This document shows, piece after piece, positions 51,302-60,848 of a DNA stretch of 64,000 nt (positions within the stretch are counted from its first letter, which is position 1; each line of letters opens with the position of its first letter). Source of the DNA: PHAA01 sp964457945 (lineage in GTDB: Bacteria > Bacillota > Syntrophomonadia > Syntrophomonadales > Syntrophomonadaceae); assembly GCA_964457945.1 (NCBI GenBank), contig CAYWFX010000003.1, positions 1 through 64,000 on the forward strand. The letters are read 5' to 3'. The notes under the pieces were generated by a model. The model was not told where the DNA came from. It saw only the letters and a list, made by a program, of their open reading frames with translations, and ran no database searches. The position numbers were made by a program, and so were the translations under genes.

Positions 51302-52537
51302 ATGGCATTTTTTAATCGACAAAAACCTATTGAATCTATTAAACCCATTTCTATATGTTCTGAACTTAATGCTACGCAAGAGCCGACTGGGGATAGAGGT
51401 CGTGAAAAATTCATGTCTGCACTGGTAGATTTTTCTCTGGCTCATTCGGAACTTACTGCACTAAGGGTATCTTTAAAGATTAATGAGGTAGCAAATAAAG
51501 CCACAAATCTTGCTGCAATCAGCGAGCAAATCGTTGCTACTACCCAGGAAACAACATCATCTACTGAAGAAATCAGTGCCAGTATTCAAGAAATCCATCA
51601 CAATTCATCTAATGATATGGTAAAACTCAATGAGTTGATGACCCAAGCTCAAAGGGTCAGATTATTGCTTGATGATATGGTTACTGACACCCAGGAGCTC
51701 CAAATAAATATCAAAGATGTGGATACGATCAATCAACAGGTTTCTCAAATTGCCGATCAGACTAATCTCCTGGCTCTCAATGCCGCCATCGAGGCGGCGC
51801 GGGCTGGTGAGCATGGGAGAGGTTTCTCCGTAGTAGCCGAGGAAGTTAGAAAACTGGCTGGAGAAACCAAAGACTCGGTGGCAGAAGTAGGCAAAATATC
51901 ACAAGCTATCAATAATAAGGCTAAAGAAACAGGCCAGGGAGCTTCTAACGTTAATCAGGCTTATGGAAAATACATAGAAGAGGTAGCTGGAGTAGCCGAA
52001 ACCATCGCTAGAACCGTGGTTTCAATTGAAGAAACCTCTCTTGCTGTAGATAACATTGCGCAGGCTGCTGAACAGCAAACTCAGGCCATGGAAAGCCTGG
52101 CAGCTATCGCTGAAGACCTGGTTCACTCGGTAGACTTTTCCGAACAAGTCCAAAATGATGTAAAGGGACTGCTAAACATTGTGCGTCCAGAATTGGATAG
52201 TACCGAGGATGGTTCACTTTTGGCCCTGCTTGGCGCCAGGCTGGTAGACCATGCCAATTTTCTGCGTAAAACCATGGCTGAGGCAGGCCGAAAACAGAAA
52301 GTGACATCTCACAAGGAATGTGGGTTTGGACGTTGGTATGATAGTAATATCGATAATTACCGGCATATCCCCGCCTTTATCAACATCGATGACCCCCACC
52401 GAAGAGTTCATATAGCAGCGGAAAAAGTTGCTTTGGATAGTTCTGTAGCTAATGTTGAAGAGCTTCTTCATGCATCGGCAGCAATTTTAGCAGGTTTCAT
52501 TAACCTAGCTGCCATTTTAGAAAAACAGTTCAGTTAA
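51302..52537 (+). CDS. soluble chemoreceptor with C-terminal CZB zinc-binding domain
   Basis: 411 residues, no transmembrane helix; ATG at 51302 with AAGGAG upstream. Residues 50-280 form the MCP signalling domain with tip QTNLLALNAAIEAARAGEHG. The C-terminal 110 residues match the chemoreceptor zinc-binding domain (HANFLRKTMAEAGRKQ, HKECGFGRWYDS, HRRVHIAAEKV) with His and Cys residues for zinc. CZB domains are redox-sensitive, sensing oxidants such as hypochlorous acid, which fits the adjacent superoxide dismutase. Confidence 0.9.
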   Translation: MAFFNRQKPIESIKPISICSELNATQEPTGDRGREKFMSALVDFSLAHSELTALRVSLKINEVANKATNLAAISEQIVATTQETTSSTEEISASIQEIHHNSSNDMVKLNELMTQAQRVRLLLDDMVTDTQELQINIKDVDTINQQVSQIADQTNLLALNAAIEAARAGEHGRGFSVVAEEVRKLAGETKDSVAEVGKISQAINNKAKETGQGASNVNQAYGKYIEEVAGVAETIARTVVSIEETSLAVDNIAQAAEQQTQAMESLAAIAEDLVHSVDFSEQVQNDVKGLLNIVRPELDSTEDGSLLALLGARLVDHANFLRKTMAEAGRKQKVTSHKECGFGRWYDSNIDNYRHIPAFINIDDPHRRVHIAAEKVALDSSVANVEELLHASAAILAGFINLAAILEKQFS

Positions 52538-52692
52538 CGAAAAAAGTATTGGCAGGAGCAACCGGCTGCTTTGTTTAAAATGATCTTCCTTGTAAAATGT
52601 ACCGCGAAAGCAGTTGTCGAGAAAACTAAAAATGGCTAGACTTAATGTATTACCAATAAAATAGAATATTAAGGAAATAAGGGGTGTTTATA

Positions 52693-53289
52693 ATGGCTCA
52701 TAATTTACCGGATTTACCGTATGCCTACGACGCACTGGAACCCTTTTATGATGAAGACACAGTTAGATTGCACCATGATATGCACCACAAAGCCTATATT
52801 GATGGACTAAACAATGCAGAAGGCAAACTGACCGAAGCACTGGAAAAAGGCGATTTTGCTTTGATCAAACACATCGAGCGGGAGCTGACCTTCCATGGAT
52901 CAGGGCACATCTTGCATACCATGTTCTGGGAGAATATGAAACCGGGTGGCGGTGGTCCGGCTAACGGCGCTGTAGCTGCATTAATTGAGCGTGATTTCGG
53001 TTCCTTTGACAGCTTCAAAAAGCTTTTCTCCGCTTCTGCCATTGCGGTAGAGGGCTCTGGATGGGCGATACTGGCCTGCAACCCGATCTTTGAAAAGCTG
53101 GTGGTGCTGCAGGCGGAAAAGCACCAGGATCTAACCCAATGGGGCGCGTTTCCGCTGCTGATCGTAGATGTGTGGGAACATGCCTATTACCTTAAGTACC
53201 AAAACAAGCGCGCTGCCTGGATCGAAGCCTGGTGGAATCTGGTCAACTGGGATGACGTTAACCGGCGGGTAGCTTTAATGCAAAAATAA
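52693..53289 (+). CDS. sodA: superoxide dismutase (Fe/Mn family)
   Basis: 198 residues; ATG at 52693 with AAGGGGTG upstream. Metal ligands are visible: His in LHHDMHHKAYIDGLN, His in LTFHGSGHILHTMFW, and Asp/His in VDVWEHAYYLKYQN. GGGGPANG and GSGWAIL are typical. It converts superoxide to peroxide and oxygen. A related but decayed copy of its promoter and first codons lies 1.5 kb upstream, before the CZB chemoreceptor gene. Confidence 0.95.
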   Translation: MAHNLPDLPYAYDALEPFYDEDTVRLHHDMHHKAYIDGLNNAEGKLTEALEKGDFALIKHIERELTFHGSGHILHTMFWENMKPGGGGPANGAVAALIERDFGSFDSFKKLFSASAIAVEGSGWAILACNPIFEKLVVLQAEKHQDLTQWGAFPLLIVDVWEHAYYLKYQNKRAAWIEAWWNLVNWDDVNRRVALMQK

Positions 53290-53299
53290 CATACCTGTG

Positions 53300-53337
53300 C
53301 ACCGGGTGGCTGCGGTTGCCCGGTGTGCTGGTTTTGC
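53300..53337 (+). terminator. Rho-independent terminator after sodA
   Basis: CACCGGG (53300-53306) and CCCGGTG (53319-53325), then TGCTGGTTTTG. Confidence 0.7.
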
Positions 53338-53393
53338 AAATGATACCTCCTGCCATTTTTTAAATACAATCTGACGTAACCTTGGCATCTTGA

Positions 53394-54785
53394 TCACACT
53401 TTTTTCTCGAAGGTTTTAAAGTTTCCCCTTGTCAGGGAGGCTAATATCCCCAGAAGACAGGTAATGGCAAAAACCACAAAGGCGGTTCTAATGCTCTTTT
53501 CCAGCAAGTAGGCACTGGAGGCACCCAGTTGGGTTTTGCCAACATAATAATTTATAATCAATGCTACCGTGGCCATGCTAATTGCCTGACCAGTATTTCT
53601 CATAGTGCCTAGCGTAGATGATGCCACCCCGTAGAATTGTCTGGGGATCGATCCCATAATCGAGTTGGTATTCGGGGATGAGAAAAAAGCGGCGCCTGAA
53701 CCTAATAGTATAAGGTTAACCACCAATATCCAGATAGCCATATTAGAGTTGATAAACGAGAATATAGCCAATCCAATCGTGGCTAATGCAATCCCGCACG
53801 TCGCAACAACCCGCGGCTCTATGGAGTCGGAAAGCGTTCCTGCCCAAGGAGATAAAATAGCCATAACAAGGGGCTGGGAAAGCAGTATCAAGCCCGCTAT
53901 CTGCGAGTCAAAACCAACCACCATTTGCAGGTGTAAGGAGAGAAGATAATTTACCGAAGAGGTTGTGATAAAGTAAATCAGGGCCGCCAGGTTCGCAAGA
54001 ACAAAGGTTACATTGCCGCTAAAGAATCTTATATTAAGTAGGGGCTGATCCGTGACTAATTCATGCCATACGAATAAAGCCATGGCAACAATTCCAATCA
54101 TGAGAATGAATTTGGCCCGGAATTCTGTAGTTAGACAAGATAATCCATAAATAAAGGCTACCATTCCAATCATGTAGAGTGCTGTCCCAGATTTATCGAA
54201 ACTCTCTCCTTTAGCCTCTGCCCATTCCCCGTCTATTCCACTAACCGTTAGCGCAAGTACAATACCTCCTGCCAGAAAACCAAAATAAAAAATTGATCGC
54301 CAGCCCAGATTGTAGGTCAATACTCCTCCTAAAACAGGACCCATGGCGAATCCGATATATGTTGCGGTTGTAATTATACCAAGTGCCTTGCCTCGCTTAT
54401 GGGGAGGGAAGACAGAACTCACTATAGCTGTGGCCGTGCTGTAACTCATTGCCGCACCCATTCCCTGGGTGATTCTAAAAACAATCAGTGACTGGATAGA
54501 CCATGCGTTAGCGCAGAGCAAAGAGGAAATAGCGAATATGGCCAGCCCTATAACAAAGATTCTTTTCCTGCCCCAAATATCGCCCAGTCTGCCACTGGGC
54601 AATACTACGACTGCCGAAATCAGTATGTAACTGGTTACAACCCAGCTTAATAGGATAGCATTACTGTAAAAACCCTTACCTATTGATGGTATGGCCAAAC
54701 TAACAGCGTTGCTCATAAAAGGACTAAGGAAGGACGCCATGGATGATACAATCAACGTATATTTTTGCATTGTCTCCTGGCTCAT
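53394..54785 (-). CDS. MFS transporter (DHA2-like)
   Basis: 463 residues with about 14 transmembrane helices. It has the MFS loop GRLGDIWGRKRIFVIGL and GMGAAMSYSTATAIVSSVFP. The pattern fits drug:H+ antiporters of the DHA2 group. ATG at 54783-54785, with GGAGGGAAC further upstream than ideal. Divergent from a MarR gene that probably controls it. Confidence 0.92.
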   Translation of the reverse strand: MSQETMQKYTLIVSSMASFLSPFMSNAVSLAIPSIGKGFYSNAILLSWVVTSYILISAVVVLPSGRLGDIWGRKRIFVIGLAIFAISSLLCANAWSIQSLIVFRITQGMGAAMSYSTATAIVSSVFPPHKRGKALGIITTATYIGFAMGPVLGGVLTYNLGWRSIFYFGFLAGGIVLALTVSGIDGEWAEAKGESFDKSGTALYMIGMVAFIYGLSCLTTEFRAKFILMIGIVAMALFVWHELVTDQPLLNIRFFSGNVTFVLANLAALIYFITTSSVNYLLSLHLQMVVGFDSQIAGLILLSQPLVMAILSPWAGTLSDSIEPRVVATCGIALATIGLAIFSFINSNMAIWILVVNLILLGSGAAFFSSPNTNSIMGSIPRQFYGVASSTLGTMRNTGQAISMATVALIINYYVGKTQLGASSAYLLEKSIRTAFVVFAITCLLGILASLTRGNFKTFEKKV

Positions 54786-54879
54786 CTTAACCGTTCCCTC
54801 CACTTTTGATTAAATATCTAGCATAAAAAAGGTCGCTAAACATGCTCTACACATTTGTCTGTCATTATAGTATAATATA

Positions 54880-54898
54880 TTTAGTTGATCAAACTAAA
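54880..54898. promoter_or_regulatory. near-palindrome between MFS and MarR genes
   Basis: TTTAGTTGATCAAACTAAA, arms TTTAGTT/AACTAAA, just upstream of the MarR ribosome site and near a TATAAT at 54871-54876. Typical form of a MarR operator. Confidence 0.6.
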
Positions 54899-54914
54899 TA
54901 AAAAGAGGTGGCTT

Positions 54915-55358
54915 ATGAAATATTTTCGATTTGGACATCGCATTAACATTTTGGCTCGATTATTTACCAGAAAACTCAATGAAAAATTCTTGGGAACGGG
55001 AATTACAAGCAGCCAGTTTCCTGTTATTATTCGCCTCTGCGAACATGATAAACTGACCCAAAATGAGATTTGTGAACAACTACTAATCGAGCCTTCTACA
55101 ATTTCCAAAACTCTTGATAACATGGAAAAGATGGGGTGGGTTGTGCGAATTGTTGCTGAAGCCGATAAGCGTGAAAAAAGGGTTGAATTAAGCGATAAGG
55201 CCAAGCAACAGTTTCCTGCCTGGCTTGACTTAATCAACGATCTCCAAAGCCAGATTATTAACGGTATTCCGGGCAAAGATCTAGAAGTATTTGATCGTGT
55301 GCTTTTACAAATTGAAAAGAACTTGAAAGGTATCAGTAATGTTTATTCATCACATTGA
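54915..55358 (+). CDS. MarR family transcriptional regulator
   Basis: 147 residues; ATG at 54915 with AGAGGTG upstream. Winged helix LTQNEICEQLLIEPSTISKTLDNMEKMGWVVRIVAEADKREKRVEL is a clear MarR pattern, including the Asp-Lys-Arg wing. Likely repressor of the divergent MFS exporter, responding to its substrate. Confidence 0.93.
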   Translation: MKYFRFGHRINILARLFTRKLNEKFLGTGITSSQFPVIIRLCEHDKLTQNEICEQLLIEPSTISKTLDNMEKMGWVVRIVAEADKREKRVELSDKAKQQFPAWLDLINDLQSQIINGIPGKDLEVFDRVLLQIEKNLKGISNVYSSH

Positions 55359-55506
55359 GTAGTAAAGGAAGCAAGCGAAGCAGTATTAGAATATCTTATT
55401 AGCCGTACTGAGATATTTAAATATTTAATCCATACACAACTACTGCAAGATACGCAAATATTAAAACGTAAAATCAATATAAGTTTAAATTGAGAGGTGG
55501 ATAAAG

Positions 55507-57285
55507 ATGAAGCGATCAGCACTACTTTTAATATTAATAGGTTTAATAGTAACGCTGTTTAGTAATCCTGTTCAGGCCGCTCCTCCCGTGACGGTGCAAA
55601 TAAACGGCTCGGTGGTGAACACTCCGACTGATATGGATATAATAGAAGGCCAGGTGATGGTCCCCTTGCGCTGGGCCGCGGAGCAATTGGGATCCAATTC
55701 CATACAATGGGACTCCGCAACCCGTACGGTAGCCATTAAGAGCCAGCAGGATTTTTATAATATAGAGAAATTAGCTTCCTATGCTTGCGGATTGCAGACC
55801 GGTCCCGAAGAACGGGAAGGGCAGATCTGGCCACTTCCGGATAGGGTAAAGAACCTGGCTCTTTCTCATAAGCCCAACCGTAAATGGATATTGAGACTGG
55901 ACCAGTTTACGCCCCAACAGTTGGACCCAGCTCAACCCCCGGATAATATTTGCATACGTATTACCAGTGACGATGGCTCCTATGAACACAGTTCGGCAGC
56001 AAACAGCATCGTAAATCATCAAGGCCATTATTACCTGCCCATGGACTGGTTAGAATACTTATTCAAGGCCAAAGTCAATTATGATCAGACTACCAATGTA
56101 CTATCTATTCAGACCCCTGATTCGGACAAAATCAAATCTGAGATTGCCTTGATAGAAAACACCCTTATTCCAGCTAGTGCCGATGAAGCTATAAAACTAT
56201 GGGGTCGGGGCGAACAAGTCCGTAATGGAGCTCTGCAATATGCAGTCTTATCGCCCCAACTACGCCAAGAAGCAGATAAAAGTAATTATGTACGCCAATC
56301 ATACTGGGTTACCGGTGGTTCAAGTCCTTCGGTAGGACCGATAACCATAATTAATCGGGATGAGCTCAGCGATACGAAGATCGAGTATACCCTATCTTTC
56401 CCGGAAATCACATCTAACCCACCGTATACCACCGCAACAGAAAAGATGGTGGTAGAAAAGCTTCTTTATACTGGTCAGGAAGGATGGTATATAACCCAAA
56501 TACTGCAATCCAGTGACTATGGGGTTATTGAAAATGTTGGCGTTGATAGCAAGAACCCAATAAATGTAACGAATATTGATTGGCAGGTACTGGCGGGTGA
56601 TTACAATCCTCCCGATATAGGCGGTTTGTTGGCAGCGATTAAAGATAGCAATATTACAAAGGATGGAAGTATAGTCATCAACTATAATATTAAACGGGAA
56701 TTTAATCAAATGGGCGAAGATTACCGCTTTTTCTTTATGCCTAAGGTAGCTTGGTATGATTTTGAATCTATAGGTGCAGCGATGTCATATATACTTTTTA
56801 CATGGACCGGTGAATTTGGCACTTTCCCTGATAAAGCACCCCAATATCAGGCTGAAGCACGGCTGCGCAAAATCTTTGCAGCACCTAATAATGAATATCC
56901 TCTAATTAAGCATCAACCTTATATGAAATCGGTAGTGTATGACGGCGCAGCCTATAAACCCTGGCCTGAAAGCTATAATAGCAATACTATGATTTATGAT
57001 TTAATCGAATTAAAAGAACGACATGAAGGAGATTATACCTATTACACCGCTACTGCCAATGAACATGGATTTGATGTAAATGCTTACTATGAGGCGGGTG
57101 AAAATGAAAAATTTCTTTTTGCTAATTCTAAGGCTATGGGGCTGGACTATAATGCTGTTTTAGAAAAGTTGCTGGAAAATGGGGATATCATCCACGCAGA
57201 AAAAAGCCAAACTTATATAATAGAATTCCGTATTCAGGATAATAACATGATCCCCATGATTGTTTCTGTTGATAAGCTCTATTAG
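55507..57285 (+). CDS. secreted protein with N-terminal stalk domain (copper amine oxidase N-like)
   Basis: 592 residues. GAGAGGTGG precedes the ATG. A cleavable signal peptide (ALLLILIGLIVTLFSNPVQA, cut before APPV) is followed by a stalk-type domain (MVPLRWAAEQLGSNSIQWDS, TRTVAIKS), a second related unit (HYYLPMDWLEYLF) and about 350 residues that I do not recognise. It probably acts on the cell surface. The stop is TAG, and the same frame stays open for another 86 codons. Confidence 0.82.
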   Translation: MKRSALLLILIGLIVTLFSNPVQAAPPVTVQINGSVVNTPTDMDIIEGQVMVPLRWAAEQLGSNSIQWDSATRTVAIKSQQDFYNIEKLASYACGLQTGPEEREGQIWPLPDRVKNLALSHKPNRKWILRLDQFTPQQLDPAQPPDNICIRITSDDGSYEHSSAANSIVNHQGHYYLPMDWLEYLFKAKVNYDQTTNVLSIQTPDSDKIKSEIALIENTLIPASADEAIKLWGRGEQVRNGALQYAVLSPQLRQEADKSNYVRQSYWVTGGSSPSVGPITIINRDELSDTKIEYTLSFPEITSNPPYTTATEKMVVEKLLYTGQEGWYITQILQSSDYGVIENVGVDSKNPINVTNIDWQVLAGDYNPPDIGGLLAAIKDSNITKDGSIVINYNIKREFNQMGEDYRFFFMPKVAWYDFESIGAAMSYILFTWTGEFGTFPDKAPQYQAEARLRKIFAAPNNEYPLIKHQPYMKSVVYDGAAYKPWPESYNSNTMIYDLIELKERHEGDYTYYTATANEHGFDVNAYYEAGENEKFLFANSKAMGLDYNAVLEKLLENGDIIHAEKSQTYIIEFRIQDNNMIPMIVSVDKLY

Positions 57286-57546
57286 ATATATACCATATGC
57301 TCAGCAGGTGAACTATTCCTGACTTTCCTGGACGCGAACGGCCAACCAATGCAATCAGGGGATATTCGCAAAAGCGATGAAGTTAAACAAATAGATGATG
57401 AATGGTCTTCCTTCCGTCACAAGCTCATTGAAGACACCGGAAAAGTTGTCGATACAGATAAAGCAACAATCGTTTTCCATTTGCAGAAAGAGGATAAAAA
57501 TCAAAAGGAAAATAATGGTGCTTGCCATCTATGGGAGGAGTTGTGA
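57286..57546 (+). pseudogene. in-frame open tail after TAG (split C-terminus or small gene)
   Basis: After the TAG at 57283-57285 the same frame runs 86 codons to TGA at 57544. The sequence reads ICSAGELFLTFLDANGQPMQ then SGDIRKSDEVKQIDDEWSSF, with a Lys/Asp-rich end. It looks like real protein rather than noise. An ATG at 57349 and possible CTG starts exist, but only a weak AGGTG lies upstream. It may be the tail of a longer ancestral protein, a small gene, or a read-through product. Confidence 0.4.
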
Positions 57547-57571
57547 AGGTTAAAATCAAATCTCAACTCTT

Positions 57572-57599
57572 CCCCCTGGCTATGCAAGTTGCCAGGGGG
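57572..57599. terminator. hairpin between convergent genes
   Basis: CCCCCTGGC (57572-57580) and GCCAGGGGG (57591-57599). Stable stem between convergent transcription units, but no T-run on either side. Confidence 0.5.
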
Positions 57600-57654
57600 G
57601 ATTACTTGATATCTCAAGTGGCAAAGCCTGTCTAAAACCACAGAGGATTGCTGT

Positions 57655-58479
57655 TTATCGCCAAATTATCCGCGGCGCGGTGCGAGGCGGTATCTTGTGA
57701 TAACGGTATTTAGGATGCCCTATCATCATAGCCCCAAAAGCCTTATGACCTTCCGGCAGTGCCAGTTCTTGAATCAGCGGAGGGTAGAGCCCTGCGGCGG
57801 CCCCAACGTATCCAGCCCAGCAAGCGCCTATTCCCAGCGAGTAAGCGGCCAATTCCAAATGACTTAGCGCTATGGTGCAAGATCCCTGCGACATACTCAG
57901 ATCTTCAGGAGCATGAGCTATTATAATGTGAGGAGCATCGCGGCAGATTCTATCACTTCCCTGGTCCCAGGCGGAACAAATGGCCTCCATATGCATCAAG
58001 GCGGCATACTCAGGCATATTTTCAATCATATAGTGCATCCAATCCACGACCAGGCTGGCAATGCGATGAACTTCTTTCTTATCTTCAATGACCAGCCATT
58101 GAACCGGTTGAACGTTGTGCCCGGAAGGCGCATAAGAGGCAATATCAATTAGTTTTGCCAATATGGTACGATCGATGGTTTTATTTTTGAAGCTGCGAAT
58201 AGAGCGCCGTGACTTTAGAAAATGCTCAACCTGTTCAGGTTTAGGAAGCAGATCTGGATTAACCGGCAAACATTCCACGGAATTCACAGTATTTACAGAT
58301 ATAGCATTGTTGGGACAAACCGCCACACAGTGTCCGCAGCTTACGCAAATCTCTTCGGCTCCATCTATTGAGTCAGGAAATGAATCAGGTTCCTTAAATG
58401 TAATTAGTTTCAAAGGGCATTCGGCGGCGCAAACACGGTCGCGTTTGCATTTATCATGATCGACAGTCAAAAAGCTCAT
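57655..58479 (-). CDS. nitroreductase with N-terminal 2[4Fe-4S] ferredoxin domain
   Basis: 274 residues. Two cluster motifs at the N-terminus (CKRDRVCAAECP and CVSCGHCVAVCP) are followed by an FMN nitroreductase domain (SRRSIRSFKNKTIDR, IASYAPSGHNVQPVQW, LGIGACWAGYVG). This fusion is common in anaerobes and would pass electrons from ferredoxin to FMN and a nitro, quinone or enone substrate. 39 bases downstream of an aldo/keto reductase gene, so one operon. Confidence 0.93.
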   Translation of the reverse strand: MSFLTVDHDKCKRDRVCAAECPLKLITFKEPDSFPDSIDGAEEICVSCGHCVAVCPNNAISVNTVNSVECLPVNPDLLPKPEQVEHFLKSRRSIRSFKNKTIDRTILAKLIDIASYAPSGHNVQPVQWLVIEDKKEVHRIASLVVDWMHYMIENMPEYAALMHMEAICSAWDQGSDRICRDAPHIIIAHAPEDLSMSQGSCTIALSHLELAAYSLGIGACWAGYVGAAAGLYPPLIQELALPEGHKAFGAMMIGHPKYRYHKIPPRTAPRIIWR

Positions 58480-58518
58480 TTACTCTCCCCCTATATATTA
58501 ATCTTAAGCGCCTTCACT

Positions 58519-59514
58519 TTATGCATTAATGCTCTTCATACCTTCTTCAGTATAACGTTCCCCTCGGACTTCGTGAATGGGAAACACCGATTCAATTTCA
58601 GCAATTTCCTGGTTGCTCAAACGTATTTCCGTGGCGCTGATATTTTCCAGCAGGTTTTTAATTCGCCTTGTTCCGGGGATGGGTATTATAATATCATCCT
58701 TGGACAAAACCCAGGCTAATGCCAGCTTGGAGAGGGAAATATTTTTTAGACTTGCCAGCTCTTCAAGCTTTTTCATCAGAGCTTGATTATGAACATAGTT
58801 TTCTCCCGTCATTCTGGGAAGCCCGCCTCTAAAGTCGCCATTTTGCGATATTGCTGATTTATCCAGTTTGCCCGTTAAGAATCCACGGCCTAAGGGACTA
58901 TATGCTACTAAAGCGATACCTAATTTCTTCAATGTGGGAAGCACTTCATTTTCCACTTCCCTCGTCCATAGAGAGTATTCGCTCTGGACAGCAATCAGCG
59001 GATGAACGGCATGAGCTCTTTTTATGGTAGGAGCGGAAGCTTCTGAGATTCCTATGTAGCGAACCTTTCCCTGCGCTACCAGTTCTGACATGGCACCTAT
59101 CGTATCTTCAATAGGAACATTAAGATCTACCCTGTGCAGGTAGTATAAATCTATCACTTCCCGCTTTAGCCTTTGCAGGCTTGCTTCACAGGCCTGTTTT
59201 ACATATTCTGGACGCCCGTTTATCGTCCGTTCATATTTCCCTTTTTCCCTGACTATACCAAACTTCGTGGCAACAAATACAGCTTCATGCCAGTCTTTCA
59301 ATGCAGAAGCGATTAATTCTTCATTATGTCCCGACCCATACTGATCCGCGGTATCCAGCATGCTAATACCGTTCTCGAGTGCTGTTAGAATCGTTTGTTT
59401 CGATTCTGCGTCATCACTCTCCCCGTAGAACTCACTCATACCCATGCAGCCCAATCCAATTGCTGATACTTCCGGCCCGTTTTTGCCCAGCTTCCTTTTC
59501 TTCAATAGATTCAT
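58519..59514 (-). CDS. aldo/keto reductase
   Basis: 331 residues. Catalytic residues fit the family: Asp in MLDTADQYGSG with Tyr, Lys in VFVATKFG, His in DLYYLHRVD; NADPH loop IPIPGTRRIKNLLEN. Similar to YakC/AKR13-type reductases of small aldehydes and ketones. A promoter with a 14-bp palindrome on its -10 region lies upstream, and a MerR gene is divergent. Confidence 0.94.
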   Translation of the reverse strand: MNLLKKRKLGKNGPEVSAIGLGCMGMSEFYGESDDAESKQTILTALENGISMLDTADQYGSGHNEELIASALKDWHEAVFVATKFGIVREKGKYERTINGRPEYVKQACEASLQRLKREVIDLYYLHRVDLNVPIEDTIGAMSELVAQGKVRYIGISEASAPTIKRAHAVHPLIAVQSEYSLWTREVENEVLPTLKKLGIALVAYSPLGRGFLTGKLDKSAISQNGDFRGGLPRMTGENYVHNQALMKKLEELASLKNISLSKLALAWVLSKDDIIIPIPGTRRIKNLLENISATEIRLSNQEIAEIESVFPIHEVRGERYTEEGMKSINA

Positions 59515-59564
59515 CTCCCCATTAGATTAATGAAGGCACTCCCCCAAGGCAACGTAATATATCT

Positions 59565-59600
59565 TTACATTAATGTAATACAATATATTATTCTTGTCAA
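59565..59600 (-). promoter_or_regulatory. promoter of aldo/keto reductase operon with palindrome
   Basis: Minus strand: TTGACA (59595-59600), 17 bases, TACATT (59572-59577). The perfect palindrome TTACATTAATGTAA (59565-59578) covers the -10 element. Confidence 0.65.
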
Positions 59601-59623
59601 GATATCTTACAAAATTGAAAAAC

Positions 59624-59638
59624 ATACTTACAAAGTAT
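59624..59638. promoter_or_regulatory. inverted repeat near MerR gene
   Basis: ATACTT-ACA-AAGTAT, 33 bases before the MerR start. Possible operator for autoregulation. Confidence 0.45.
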
Positions 59639-59670
59639 ATAATTTAAATGAATTTTGCTAAAGGACTGAT

Positions 59671-60189
59671 ATGATGTCAAATGATAAACTATCTCCTTCG
59701 ATCGTATTGGATGAACCTATTCTGTCGCGTATTATTGTGGGCATCGGTGAAGTATGCGAAATCACTGGCGTCTCTGCAAGACAACTTCGTTATTGGGAGT
59801 GCAAGGGCATAATTAGCTCTTTATGCAACTGTACAAATCGCAGATATGACTATGCCAACATCGAAAAAATAGTCTTGATCAAAGATTTTCTTGATCAGGG
59901 CTACACGCTGGAAGCTGCAGCTAAGAGGCTTGAGGAACGCATACAGCAGGTCAATGGGGTCATTGTCAAACTGCAAGATCTATTCTATCCAAATTCTGAT
60001 GATGTCTGTGATAAAAATCCCGACAACAAAAAATCTAATATAGAGATGATTGGAAAGTCATACAACATAGAAGGCCAGGACTATATCTTTATTGGCCTGG
60101 CTACTCACTGCCAGACCAAAGAACCCCTAAAAATCTTTTCCCCCTTGGATAGAAACCCTAAAAACTTATTAGCAAAACCCCAGGATTGA
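59671..60189 (+). CDS. MerR family transcriptional regulator
   Basis: 172 residues; ATG at 59671 or 59674. The winged helix reads GIGEVCEITGVSARQLRYWECKGIIS, and the dimer helix follows. The C-terminal 75 residues have no obvious ligand motif except a few Cys. It faces the aldo/keto reductase-nitroreductase operon and is the likely controller. Confidence 0.88.
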   Translation: MMSNDKLSPSIVLDEPILSRIIVGIGEVCEITGVSARQLRYWECKGIISSLCNCTNRRYDYANIEKIVLIKDFLDQGYTLEAAAKRLEERIQQVNGVIVKLQDLFYPNSDDVCDKNPDNKKSNIEMIGKSYNIEGQDYIFIGLATHCQTKEPLKIFSPLDRNPKNLLAKPQD

Positions 60190-60412
60190 GTTTTCTCTAC
60201 GAAACCAAGGAGCAAGCCTTCCGATATTTTCTTGGAAGGAGCGGAGAAAAGAAACATGGAGCCTTCTGCCGTCAGCTTCCCCCCCACCCTTAACACACCG
60301 GGCTCCAGCGCCCGAAATCAAACCAAGCAGGTAAGTAAATGCAAGAAAAGTGAACATCCCCGGATTTAACTCAGATCTGTTTAGTCCAAAATAAAAACGG
60401 GAGGAATATGGA

Positions 60413-60772
60413 ATGGCTAAACCTTCATTTGATGAGTTCACGGACATGCTGGATAAAGCAGTAAATCGCATTCCGCCACAGTTCTGTAAGGACTTGACCG
60501 GTGGCTTTAATGTACAGAAAAGGAAAAAAAGCGAGGGCGAATATTACATACTGGGAGAGTACGTTGAGGGCGGGCATCTGGGCTGTTTCATCGTGTTTTA
60601 TTATGGTTCCTTCGTGGGAGTGCTGGGGGATGAGCCCAGGGAAGCCTGGGAAGCAGAGATTATGGATACAGTACTGCACGAACTGCAGCATCATCTGGAA
60701 GCCCTAGCAGGCAGAGACGATTTAGCCCGTAAGGAAATAGAGGAACTGGCAAAAGCTATGCGGGAAGAATAG
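60413..60772 (+). CDS. metallopeptidase family protein (zincin-like, PF06262)
   Basis: 119 residues. GGGAGGAA precedes the ATG. The zincin motif HELQHHLE, near residues 91-98, sits after IMDTVLH; the length fits the small PF06262 family. Cytoplasmic; substrate unknown. Preceded by a hairpin (CCTTCC/GGAAGG at 60217-60239). Confidence 0.85.
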   Translation: MAKPSFDEFTDMLDKAVNRIPPQFCKDLTGGFNVQKRKKSEGEYYILGEYVEGGHLGCFIVFYYGSFVGVLGDEPREAWEAEIMDTVLHELQHHLEALAGRDDLARKEIEELAKAMREE

Positions 60773-60848
60773 CTAAGGTATTAAGCTAGGTCTGGGGAAA
60801 CGGTCTTGATTATTACCTAAGGCCATACATTAGTCTGTGAGGTGCACT

